This document shows positions 51,422 to 58,904 of a stretch of DNA of 64,000 nt, in pieces. This DNA is from Candidatus Blautia stercorigallinarum. Its GTDB lineage: Bacteria; Bacillota; Clostridia; Lachnospirales; Lachnospiraceae. The DNA is taken from assembly GCA_019112785.1 (NCBI GenBank), contig DXIQ01000063.1:1-64000 (forward strand). Reading direction: 5' to 3'. The position numbers and the translations under genes are program-made. The stretch's first letter is position 1, and every line of letters begins with the position of its first letter. The notes under the pieces are model-generated. The model had not been told where the DNA came from and did not search any database. It was given only the letters and a program-made list of their open reading frames with translations.

Positions 51422-52300
51422 ATGAAGATTACTGAGTTATTTGAACGTGGCGAATTTGTAGTATCTGCGGAGGTTGGTCCCCCAAAAGGATTTCATGTAG
51501 AGCATTTGCTGGAAGAAGCAAAAACCTATTTAAGCGGTATTACCGCAGTAAATGTAACCGATAATCAGTCTTCTGTTATGCGCCTGGGCTCTCTGGCTAT
51601 GTGTAAGGCTCTGAAGGATGAAGGACTGACTCCTATCTATCAGCTGACCTGCCGTGACAGAAACCGTATCGCTCTCCAGTCCGATCTTTTAAGTGCAGCT
51701 ATGTTCGGGATCGAGAACCTGCTGCTCCTTACAGGGGACCATACAAAACTGGGCGATCATCCACAGGCGAAACCGGTATTCGACCTGGATTCTGTTTCTC
51801 TGATCCACACAGTGAAAAAACTGGAAGAAGGCGTGGACCTGGGCGGAAACGAGCTGATCGGAGAACCTCCGAAATTCGCTAAAGGAGCGGTAGTATCTCC
51901 CTGCAGCGATTCCGTTGACGCACAGCTGGCAAAGATGGAGAGAAAAGTAATGGCAGGAGCCGATTACTTCCAGACCCAGGCTGTTTTTGAGCCGGAAAAA
52001 TTCATCAAATTTATGGAAAAGGCAAAACAGTTCGGAAAACCTGTACAGGTTGGTATCATCATTCCAAAATCAGCAGGAATGTGCAAGTTCATGAATAACA
52101 ATGTAGCCGGTGTTCATGTTCCTGACGAGATGATCGAAGAGCTGAAGAAGGATAAAGAAAAGACCAAAGCCGGAATCACCGGTGTAGAGATCGCAGCCCG
52201 CATCATCAAAGAATGTAAACCTTACTGCCAGGGCGTACATATCATGGCTCTTGGCTGGGAGTCCAAAGTACCGGATCTTCTGAAGGCTGCCGGGATCTGA
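51422..52300 (+). CDS. metF: 5,10-methylenetetrahydrofolate reductase
   Basis: A 292-residue flavin TIM-barrel reductase that makes 5-methyl-THF from methylene-THF. VSAEVGPPKGFHVE gives the catalytic Glu region, NVTDNQSSVMRLGSL, YQLTCRDRNRIALQSDLL and LLTGDHTKLGDHPQAKPVFDLD are typical, and YFQTQAVFEPEKF completes the site. It is last of the MetV-RnfC/MetV/MetF operon and thus part of the methyl branch of the Wood-Ljungdahl pathway in an acetogen, or of methionine synthesis. The RnfC context favours the former. Confidence 0.93.
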   Translation: MKITELFERGEFVVSAEVGPPKGFHVEHLLEEAKTYLSGITAVNVTDNQSSVMRLGSLAMCKALKDEGLTPIYQLTCRDRNRIALQSDLLSAAMFGIENLLLLTGDHTKLGDHPQAKPVFDLDSVSLIHTVKKLEEGVDLGGNELIGEPPKFAKGAVVSPCSDSVDAQLAKMERKVMAGADYFQTQAVFEPEKFIKFMEKAKQFGKPVQVGIIIPKSAGMCKFMNNNVAGVHVPDEMIEELKKDKEKTKAGITGVEIAARIIKECKPYCQGVHIMALGWESKVPDLLKAAGI

Positions 52301-52384
52301 AAAGCGAATTTTCCCCAGTCATCATGGCTGCTTTGACTGAACGCATATGTCATGCGGAAAAGGATGTATGCTGTCATGAAAAAT

Positions 52385-52531
52385 AGAACAAGACTTTTAT
52401 TTCTGCGGACAACGAGCCAAATGGACATGCTTGCATGTCCATTTGGAGACTGCCGCGAGGGTCAAATACCCCGATACTTGCATCGGAGTATTTGACTGCT
52501 GCGGGGACTGCCGGAATAGAGGTCTTGTTCT
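52385..52531. repeat. Structured element with closing stem and two perfect hairpins
   Basis: AGAACAAGAC and GTCTTGTTCT form an outer stem. Inside are CCAAATGGACATGC/GCATGTCCATTTGG (14-bp stem) and GTCAAATACCCCGAT/ATCGGAGTATTTGAC (one mismatch), separated by GACTGCCGCGAG-type spacers that recur as GACTGCTGCGGGG. T residues follow the right arm. It could be a small structured RNA or a MITE-like inverted repeat. Confidence 0.5.
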
Positions 52532-52619
52532 TTTGTCGTAAAAAACGGGAATAAAAAGAAAAGAGGAAGATATATATGACGGAATATCGGCATAATTGGA
52601 TCTGCCAGGTGGTGACAGG

Positions 52620-53120
52620 ATGAATACTTTCTGGATTTTGCTGGAACAGATCGGACTTTTTGTTATTTATATTATAATAGGCGCTCTTCTTATTAAAACA
52701 AAAGTTTTTACAGAGATCACGATTGAATCCATTTCCAGATTCGTATTGAAACTGGCGCTTCCGGTTATGATCTTTGTGAATATCGCAGGAGGAGTGGACA
52801 GGAGAACTCTTTTTCAGTCTGCGGGAATACTGATATATACCTGCATTTTTTATATTTTTACTTTCCTGATCGGAAAAGGATTAAGCCGCCTGTTTCCCGT
52901 GATTTTTTACCTGCTGCTGGGATTTTTCCAGACACCGGAAGAAATACGTCTTACGATGTCTCTTCTGGGAGCAATGCCGGCGATGTCTTCTGTTGTAATG
53001 ATGGCAAAGGCTTCAGGATCTGAGGGAGATTATGCCATGGGCGGAGTATTTGTCACCACTCTCTGTTCCATCGTCACAATTCCGGCTGTATGCTGGATCC
53101 TCCAGAATCTCCTGTCTTAA
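52620..53120 (+). pseudogene. AEC-family transporter with large internal deletion
   Basis: Starts at the ATG at 52620 behind GACAGG. The first 90 residues are the N-terminal helices of an auxin-efflux-carrier (AEC) transporter (IGALLIKTKVFTEITIESISRFVLKLALPVMIFVN) and the last 75 are its C-terminal helices (PEEIRLTMSLLGAMPAMSSVVMMAKASGSEGDYAMGG). The middle, roughly 140 residues of the usual 310, is missing with frame kept, near LSRLF/PVIFYLL. Probably non-functional, though the frame is open. Confidence 0.7.
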
Positions 53121-53176
53121 GTATCCGATGCAGACATGTCTGTATGGCTCGCTGGGCACAGAGATAAAAGATTTCC

Positions 53177-53205
53177 TTGACATTTACAGGACAGTATGTT
53201 AGATT
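53177..53205 (+). promoter_or_regulatory. Promoter of the riboswitch-controlled operon
   Basis: TTGACA and TAGATT are separated by 17 bp, and transcription would begin at about 53212, right at the first paired base of the riboswitch. Confidence 0.7.
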
Positions 53206-53212
53206 TTATTCA

Positions 53213-53350
53213 AGCAATGGAAAGGGAGTAGCTGAACATCCCAAAAGGATGGTTTTGTAATCGTCAACCGGTGCCGAGAGGCACCCGTAGCAAATGAGAT
53301 AGCAAGACTTTTATTGTGGCAGATGTCATGATAGAAGTCTTTTTCTTTTA
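53213..53350 (+). ncRNA. yybP-ykoY (Mn2+) riboswitch with terminator
   Basis: AAAGGGAGTAGC at 53221, ATCGTCAACCGG in the middle and TAGCAAGACTTTTA at 53300 are the conserved blocks of the yybP-ykoY class, which binds Mn2+. P1 forms between the AAAG region and the CTTTTATTG region. The 3' P1 strand can instead pair downstream: AAGACTT (53304) with AAGTCTT (53335), extended by a 9-bp wobble stem, followed by TTTTTCTTTTA. That is a transcription terminator, so ligand binding should allow read-through. It was recognised by eye, not by covariance search. Confidence 0.85.
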
Positions 53351-53414
53351 TCATAAAAACCAAATACTCCGGACATCTGTCACAGAAACTTGCAGATGAG
53401 AAGGAGCGAGAAAA

Positions 53415-53837
53415 ATGACAGAAAGACTGGTAAAACAAGAATTAAGACAGGCAGAGAGGGCAGGAGAGAGAGCTTTGGAAAGCCTCTATACCCTCAGAGA
53501 CACTTTAAACAGCGCAAAGAACTGGGGACTTCTGGATCTTTTCGGGGGAGGAGCTTTTTCAGGATTTATGAAGCACTCCAAGATGGAAACAGCCGCAGGG
53601 CTGATCGACCGGGCAAAGAAAGATCTGGAAAGTTTTCAAAAGGAACTGAAAGACGTTCCCGTGTCCCTGGATCTGAGAATGGAGATCGGAAGTTTCCTTT
53701 CCTTTGCGGATTTTTTCTTTGATGATCCGGTTTCCGATTATCTGGTATACTCCAGGATCCAGAATACCCGGGAGGACGTGGAAGATGGGATCCAGCTGGT
53801 AGAAGAACTTTTGAAAAAACTCAGAAAACAGTGGTAG
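53415..53837 (+). CDS. Uncharacterised alpha-helical protein (140 aa) under a Mn2+-type riboswitch
   Basis: A 140-residue, highly charged, mainly helical protein without membrane segments except a short hydrophobic stretch (GLLDLFGGGAFSGFMKH, residues 36-52). AAGGAG precedes the ATG. It is the first gene after the yybP-ykoY riboswitch and is followed by the YccF gene at 13 bp, so both should respond to Mn2+. I do not recognise the family; a partner of the YccF protein is possible. Confidence 0.75.
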   Translation: MTERLVKQELRQAERAGERALESLYTLRDTLNSAKNWGLLDLFGGGAFSGFMKHSKMETAAGLIDRAKKDLESFQKELKDVPVSLDLRMEIGSFLSFADFFFDDPVSDYLVYSRIQNTREDVEDGIQLVEELLKKLRKQW

Positions 53838-53850
53838 AGGAGGAATAAGA

Positions 53851-54210
53851 ATGGGTTGTCTTGGAAATTTATTATGGTTTATTTTCGGCGGCGCTTTAAG
53901 CGGCCTGAGCTGGTGCCTGGCAGGATGTCTCTGGTGCATTACCATTATCGGAATTCCTGTGGGAATGCAGTGCTTTAAGTTTGCGGGGCTCAGTTTCTTT
54001 CCCTTTGGCAAAGAAGTACAGTACGGCGGCGGGGCAGGATCCTTTCTGCTGAACATCCTTTGGCTGATCCTTTCAGGCCTGCCTCTGGCAATAGAACATT
54101 GTGTGCTGGGAATCCTGATGTGTATAACGATCATCGGAATCCCCTTCGGCCTCCAGCATTTTAAACTGGCAAAACTGGCCCTGATGCCTTTTGGAGCGGA
54201 AGTTTATTAA
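53851..54210 (+). CDS. YccF-domain membrane protein
   Basis: A 119-residue membrane protein with two YccF domains, each showing the pattern GNLLWFIFGG/LNILWLILSG, ITIIGIPxGxQxFK and LxPFGxEV. The internal duplication (residues 1-55 and 65-119) is plain. YccF proteins are small inner-membrane proteins with no established function. Its position behind a Mn2+-type riboswitch suggests a role in metal homeostasis. GAGGAGG lies before the ATG and a long terminator follows. Confidence 0.88.
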   Translation: MGCLGNLLWFIFGGALSGLSWCLAGCLWCITIIGIPVGMQCFKFAGLSFFPFGKEVQYGGGAGSFLLNILWLILSGLPLAIEHCVLGILMCITIIGIPFGLQHFKLAKLALMPFGAEVY

Positions 54211-54216
54211 AATTAT

Positions 54217-54271
54217 AAAATCCCGTTTTTTCTCTTGCAGAGTGTCTGCAGAGAAGAAACGGGATTTTTTA
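54217..54271. terminator. Terminator after the YccF gene (bidirectional)
   Basis: AAAATCCCGTTT...CTCTTGCAGA pairs with TCTGCAGAG...AAACGGGATTTT around GTG, followed by six T. It can also end the convergent dehydrogenase gene. Confidence 0.8.
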
Positions 54272-54290
54272 CGAGACTGTAAGCGGCGGA

Positions 54291-55226
54291 CTATAGTTTA
54301 AAAAAATCTTTGATCTGGCCGGCAATGATCTTCATCAATCTCTGCCTTGCCTCTACTGCAGCCCAGGCAACGTGAGGGGTGATCAGCAGACGGCTTTTAT
54401 CTTTAACCGAGAGGAAGGGACTGTCTGCTGCCATAGGCTCGCCGGACAGTACGTCCAGACCGGCGGCCTGGATTTCTCCTTCATTCAGTGCTTTGACAAG
54501 GTCAGCTTCCCGGACAATAGGCCCTCTTCCCAGATTAAGGAAGATAGCGGAAGACTTCATTTTATGAAAGGCCTTTTGATCCATAAGTCCTTCTGTATAC
54601 TGGTTCAGCGGCGCATGGACGGACAGGATATCCGACTCTTTTAATAGAGTGTCAAAGTCTACCTGGCAGTATCCTTCCTGGGCAGAAGCCCCGGAAGCAG
54701 AATAGTAGATTACTTTGGCGCCGAACATTCCGGCAATGTCTGCCACTCTCCGGCCAATGGCTCCAAGTCCCAGGATTCCCCAGGTCATACCCCGGAGTTC
54801 ATGGAAGGTATGGCTGAAATGGGTAAACTCCCGGTCATTGACATAACGGCCTTCTTTTACATAATCATCATAATAGCGAAGGCCTTCCAGCAGATAGAAA
54901 AGCATAGCGAAGGTATGCTGGGCCACGGATTCTGTTGAATATCCGGCTACGTTTCTCCATTGGATACCACGGCGGGCCAGATAATCTTTATCAAGGTTAT
55001 TGGTGCCTGTACCGGTGACACAGACCAGTTTCAGATGATCTGCTAAAGAGATAGTTTTTTCATTGATCTGGATCTTATTGATCACAAGTACATCTGCGTC
55101 TTTAGAGCGCAGGGAAACTTCTTCAGAGGTGGAGAAAGGATATTTCGCCACTTCCCCCAATTCTTCGAATGGTGTATAATCAATGTCCTCTCCCAGAGTA
55201 TTGGCGTCTAAAAATACAATTTTCAT
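54291..55226 (-). CDS. D-2-hydroxyacid dehydrogenase
   Basis: A 311-residue NAD-dependent D-2-hydroxyacid dehydrogenase (glycerate/hydroxypyruvate reductase-like). The Rossmann motif is GILGLGAIGRRVADIA near residue 150; the catalytic Arg is in NLGRGPIVRE, Glu in GLDVLSGEP and His in TPHVAWA. Length is normal. It is monocistronic. The substrate (hydroxypyruvate, glyoxylate or another 2-oxo acid) is not fixed by the sequence. Confidence 0.9.
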   Translation of the reverse strand: MKIVFLDANTLGEDIDYTPFEELGEVAKYPFSTSEEVSLRSKDADVLVINKIQINEKTISLADHLKLVCVTGTGTNNLDKDYLARRGIQWRNVAGYSTESVAQHTFAMLFYLLEGLRYYDDYVKEGRYVNDREFTHFSHTFHELRGMTWGILGLGAIGRRVADIAGMFGAKVIYYSASGASAQEGYCQVDFDTLLKESDILSVHAPLNQYTEGLMDQKAFHKMKSSAIFLNLGRGPIVREADLVKALNEGEIQAAGLDVLSGEPMAADSPFLSVKDKSRLLITPHVAWAAVEARQRLMKIIAGQIKDFFKL

Positions 55227-55394
55227 GGATCTGTTTCTCCTTTTTCACAGGTTTGATTCGGATTTTTTCTCCAGTCCATTTTATCACGGAAAAAAGACGG
55301 CGTATAGTAAGAAATCATACTTGGATACAGGATTACCTGCAGAATAATTATAGATGCGCATAGGAATCTGATAGAACATGGATGAAAAACAGGC

Positions 55395-55400
55395 TATAAT
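55395..55400 (+). promoter_or_regulatory. -10 element of the PHP phosphatase gene
   Basis: A perfect TATAAT lies 38 bp before the GTG start and downstream of the track ATG at 55378, which argues that the ATG is not used. The -35 is weak. Confidence 0.4.
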
Positions 55401-55437
55401 TTTTTGCAAGGTTTACTACACAGGGAGGAAAAAATCA

Positions 55438-56268
55438 GTGTTTGCAGATTACCATGTACATACAGAATTCAGTGATGATTCCGTTTATCTAATAGAGGAC
55501 GTGATCCGGGATGCAGTGGGAATGGGGATGGAAGAAATCTGTATTACGGACCATGTAGACTATGGGATAAAGAAAGACTGGGATTCGGGAGAAGAAATTC
55601 TTTACAGAGATGGAGATCCTCTGGCGAATGTAGATTATCCCAGATATATGGAGCAGATCCAGAAGTTAAAGGAAAGATGGGGCGAAAAAATCCAGATCCG
55701 CACCGGCATGGAATTTGGAATACAGCGTCATACCATTCCTGAATTTGAAGCTCTCTTTCGAAAATATTCCTTTGACTTTATTATTTTATCTATTCATCAG
55801 GTAGAAGATAAAGAGTTCTGGACTCAGGATTTTCAGAAAGGAAAATCCCAGGATGAATATAATCTCCAGTATTATAAAGAAATGCTGGCAGTAGTAAAGA
55901 AATACAAAGATTACAGTGTGCTGGGACATATGGATCTGATCGCCAGATATGATAAAGCAGGAGCTTATCCTTTTGCAAAGATAAAACCTGCAGTTGAGGA
56001 AATCCTGAAACAGGTCATCGCAGATGGAAAAGGAATCGAAGTGAATACTTCTTCCCACAGATATGGCCTCCGGGATACTATGCCTTCTGCAGATATCCTG
56101 AAATTGTATCGTGATCTGGGAGGAGAGATCCTTACTATCGGCAGTGACAGCCACAAGCCGGAACACCTGGGAATGTATATAGAAGAAACCAAAAAATTTC
56201 TGAAAGATCTGGGCTTCCGCCGCTTCTGTACCTATGAAAAGATGCAGCCTGTTTTTTATGATTTATAA
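55438..56268 (+). CDS. Histidinol-phosphatase-like PHP protein
   Basis: A 276-residue PHP-domain phosphoesterase of the HisJ/HisK type. The first metal motif is DYHVHTEFSDDS at the N-terminus, followed by CITDHVDYG, GMEFG, HMDLIARYD and the terminal GSDSHKPEHLG. The start is a GTG with GGGAGG 9 nt upstream. No other histidine genes are nearby, so histidinol-phosphate phosphatase activity is possible but not certain. Confidence 0.82.
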   Translation: MFADYHVHTEFSDDSVYLIEDVIRDAVGMGMEEICITDHVDYGIKKDWDSGEEILYRDGDPLANVDYPRYMEQIQKLKERWGEKIQIRTGMEFGIQRHTIPEFEALFRKYSFDFIILSIHQVEDKEFWTQDFQKGKSQDEYNLQYYKEMLAVVKKYKDYSVLGHMDLIARYDKAGAYPFAKIKPAVEEILKQVIADGKGIEVNTSSHRYGLRDTMPSADILKLYRDLGGEILTIGSDSHKPEHLGMYIEETKKFLKDLGFRRFCTYEKMQPVFYDL

Positions 56269-56275
56269 GACTTCA

Positions 56276-56318
56276 AAAGCTCTGTGGACAAGCAATCCCA
56301 CAGGGCTTCTTTTTGACC
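56276..56318 (+). terminator. Terminator after the PHP gene
   Basis: AAAAGCTCTGTGG pairs with CCCACAGGGCTTCTTTTT with one bulge, and the T tract follows. Confidence 0.65.
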
Positions 56319-56588
56319 TTTTTTCTCCCCCCCATTTGAGATAATAGAGCAAATATTAAAATATAGAGATTTCGTAGAGAATTTTGCGTTATAATAATAA
56401 AGGTTTTCAGGGAGCTGCAGGAGTTTTGATGATCCGCACAGGAATCTGGATAAGAAATGAAAATGTAAAATATGTGTAAAATTTTATTCAAATCTCTTTT
56501 TTTCACAATTCTTTCATACTTTTCTGTGATAGTATTATAAGAAGAAATCTACCCTTTTTAGGCAGGAAAGGAAGCACAGGAGAGAAAT
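56319..56588 (+). other. Upstream region of the sulfotransferase gene
   Basis: A 270-bp AT-rich region without a gene. TATAAT at 56390-56395 and TTTCAT-N17-TTATAA near 56512-56540 are possible promoters. No operator could be recognised. Confidence 0.35.
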
Positions 56589-58382
56589 ATGGAAAGCAGT
56601 GGACAAGAGAAAAAACAAAAGAAAAAAAAGAAGATGAGCAGAAAGAAGCTGGCAGTGATCATTATTCTGGGTATTTGTGTTCTGGCTGCGGCAGCCTATG
56701 GGATCTACCGATGGATCGTAAATGACCAGATGTCGGAAGAAACCCATAAGAGAGAATCCTGGGTGGTGGAAACCGGAGAACTTCTGGAAAAAGACAGTGA
56801 TACCAGGGTAAATATTTACGAGTCGGCAACAGCAAGTGATATTGAAATTTATCAGATCCAGCCGGTAGAGGTGGAAAAAGACAATTTTACCTACTATAAC
56901 ATGGATGTGCAGAACAGGCTGGAGAAAAGCCTGGAGACTTTAAAGGCAGAAGGAGGCTATACCCTGGAGAATCCTTTGGCTGTATGGAATCCTTACGGTA
57001 CAGGAACAAACGGACTGTATCTCTATTTTGAGACGGAGGATCCTTTCCTGGAAGTCCATTACACGGTACATACAGAAAACCAGGAGATCCAGGATTTTCA
57101 GGCCCAGGCAAATGCCGGGGACACAGCCCAGAAAGAATTTCTGATCATTGGTCTGGTGCCGGGAGAAAACTGCCAGGTGACGGTAAGTCTTACAGACAGC
57201 CAGGGGGACACAGTACAGGAAGCTACTTTTGAAACAGAGGTTCCACAGACAGCTTCCGGGTATGACACCATTTTGGAATATACCCAGGGAGACTCCGAGG
57301 AGGAACTGACAGGAGGTCTTTACTATACCTTAGGTACTCAGGGATATTACGGACATATGTTTTTCTATGATAATGAAGGAGTTATGCGTTATGAAATGCT
57401 CCTGGACGGATACAAGGCAGACCGGATCCTGACAGAAGGTTCTGATATTATTTTCTGTGTATCCGCTGATCAGATCGGCAGAATGAATCCTCTGGGTCAG
57501 GTAGTCCGGCTTTATGAGACAAAAGGCTATGATATGCACCATGACTTTAACTGGGGTGATGAGGGAAAGCTTCTGGTCCTGGCTACGAAAAAGAATGCCC
57601 TTGATGACGGGGTTATGGACCGTATCCTGGAAATTGACATGGAGACGGGAGATGTAACAGAGATCATAGATTTAAGAGATGTTTTTCCTGCTTATTACAA
57701 GATCACAGAAAAGGTGGGAAGTACGGACACCTTCTTCTGGCAGGCAGGAACCAGAGACTGGATCCATCTGAATACTATTGATTATATGGGCAATGACAGT
57801 ATTGTATTAAGCTCCAGGGAAACATCTACTATCATGAAGCTTTCAGATATCCATGGAGAAGTACAGATCGACTATCTTCTGGGAGACAAGGAATACTGGG
57901 AAGGTACCGGATACGAGGATTATGTCTATGAAAAAGCCTCTGATTTTACCGGCCAGTACGGACAGCACACGGTTACCTATGTTCCTTCCGGGGATCTGGA
58001 GAAAGGTCAGTATTATCTGATGATGTTTGATAACAATTATTATGCCAACAGCACGCGTACAGACGGATATGAGCCGGAGCTTAGCGACAGCGTTTCAACA
58101 GAACTGATGGGCAGCGATCTTCCCTCACATGTATACTTCTATCTGGTAGATGAGAATCAGAAGACCTATGATTTGGTATGGGGATATGATGTGCCCTATT
58201 CCAGTATCGTATCCAGCGTACAGATCCGAAATGATAATTACGTGGTAAACAGCGGCGTTGCAAAAGTTTTCGGAGAATATGACCAGGAGGGTGAGATGAT
58301 CCGGGAATTCAGCTATGAATCCGATTTCCAGGGGTACCGGGTCATGAAAGGGGACTTTACGGGCTATTGGTTTGCCGGATAA
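56589..58382 (+). CDS. Membrane-anchored arylsulfate sulfotransferase (ASST-like)
   Basis: A 597-residue protein with a very basic N-terminus (KKQKKKKKMSRKK) and one signal-anchor helix (residues 24-42), so the enzyme domain faces outside. An N-terminal ASST beta-sandwich (about residues 65-220) precedes a beta-propeller-like Arylsulfotrans domain with HHDFNW, DWIHLNTIDYMGNDSIVLSSRE and YGQHTVTYVPSG; the histidines in these motifs are candidates for the sulfated catalytic His. ASSTs move sulfate between phenolic compounds without PAPS. It is monocistronic. The donor and acceptor, perhaps host or microbial phenols, are unknown. Confidence 0.85.
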   Translation: MESSGQEKKQKKKKKMSRKKLAVIIILGICVLAAAAYGIYRWIVNDQMSEETHKRESWVVETGELLEKDSDTRVNIYESATASDIEIYQIQPVEVEKDNFTYYNMDVQNRLEKSLETLKAEGGYTLENPLAVWNPYGTGTNGLYLYFETEDPFLEVHYTVHTENQEIQDFQAQANAGDTAQKEFLIIGLVPGENCQVTVSLTDSQGDTVQEATFETEVPQTASGYDTILEYTQGDSEEELTGGLYYTLGTQGYYGHMFFYDNEGVMRYEMLLDGYKADRILTEGSDIIFCVSADQIGRMNPLGQVVRLYETKGYDMHHDFNWGDEGKLLVLATKKNALDDGVMDRILEIDMETGDVTEIIDLRDVFPAYYKITEKVGSTDTFFWQAGTRDWIHLNTIDYMGNDSIVLSSRETSTIMKLSDIHGEVQIDYLLGDKEYWEGTGYEDYVYEKASDFTGQYGQHTVTYVPSGDLEKGQYYLMMFDNNYYANSTRTDGYEPELSDSVSTELMGSDLPSHVYFYLVDENQKTYDLVWGYDVPYSSIVSSVQIRNDNYVVNSGVAKVFGEYDQEGEMIREFSYESDFQGYRVMKGDFTGYWFAG

Positions 58383-58400
58383 GAATCTATGAAAAATAAG

Positions 58401-58456
58401 AAAATCCTCACAGAAATCAGAGAATGAAAAATTTTGATTCCTGTGGGGATTTTATT
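58401..58456 (+). terminator. Terminator after the sulfotransferase gene
   Basis: AAAATCCTCACAG pairs with CTGTGGGGATTTT (one mismatch) around a 27-nt loop and is followed by ATTTTC. Confidence 0.65.
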
Positions 58457-58541
58457 TTCAACATGACATGCTGTTGTCACAGATGCTGTGGTATACTTTA
58501 GAAAATCCCATGGAAATAAACATCAGAAAAGAGGTGAACAG

Positions 58542-58904
58542 ATGAAAATTGACCGCATGGTCGGGATTCTGACCGTATTGCTTCAACAAGAAAAGGTGAC
58601 GGCTCCATATCTGGCTGAAAAGTTTGAAGTGTCCAGGCGTACCATAAACCGGGATATTGAGGATCTGTGTAAAGCAGGTATACCAATCAGAACTGTTCAG
58701 GGTCCAAAGGGAGGAATTTCCATAATGGAGGGCTATAAATTGGACAATACTTTGCTGACTTCATCGGATATGAAGGAAATCCTAACAGGGCTGCGTGGCT
58801 TGGACAGTGTCAGTGAAACCAATCATTTTGCCCGGCTTATGGAAAAATTACTGCACCGGTGTCAGTGCTGCAAAAGCAGCGATAAATTCCAGAACTGCAA
58901 ATAG
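58542..58904 (+). pseudogene. Truncated HTH (WYL-type) regulator
   Basis: The ATG at 58542 behind GAGGTG starts a DeoR/HTH_11-type DNA-binding domain (VTAPYLAEKFEVSRRTINRDIEDLCKAGIPI). After about 105 residues (NHFARLMEKLL) the family similarity stops, the last 16 codons are antisense to the neighbouring protease gene, and the expected WYL sensor domain of about 200 residues is missing. Probably a 3'-deleted gene; a short DNA-binding product could still be made. Confidence 0.65.

Noticed and set aside
52417-52496. Tandem hairpins considered as a CRISPR-like array
   Set aside because: Only two hairpins with different sequences; no regularly spaced identical repeats and no cas genes.
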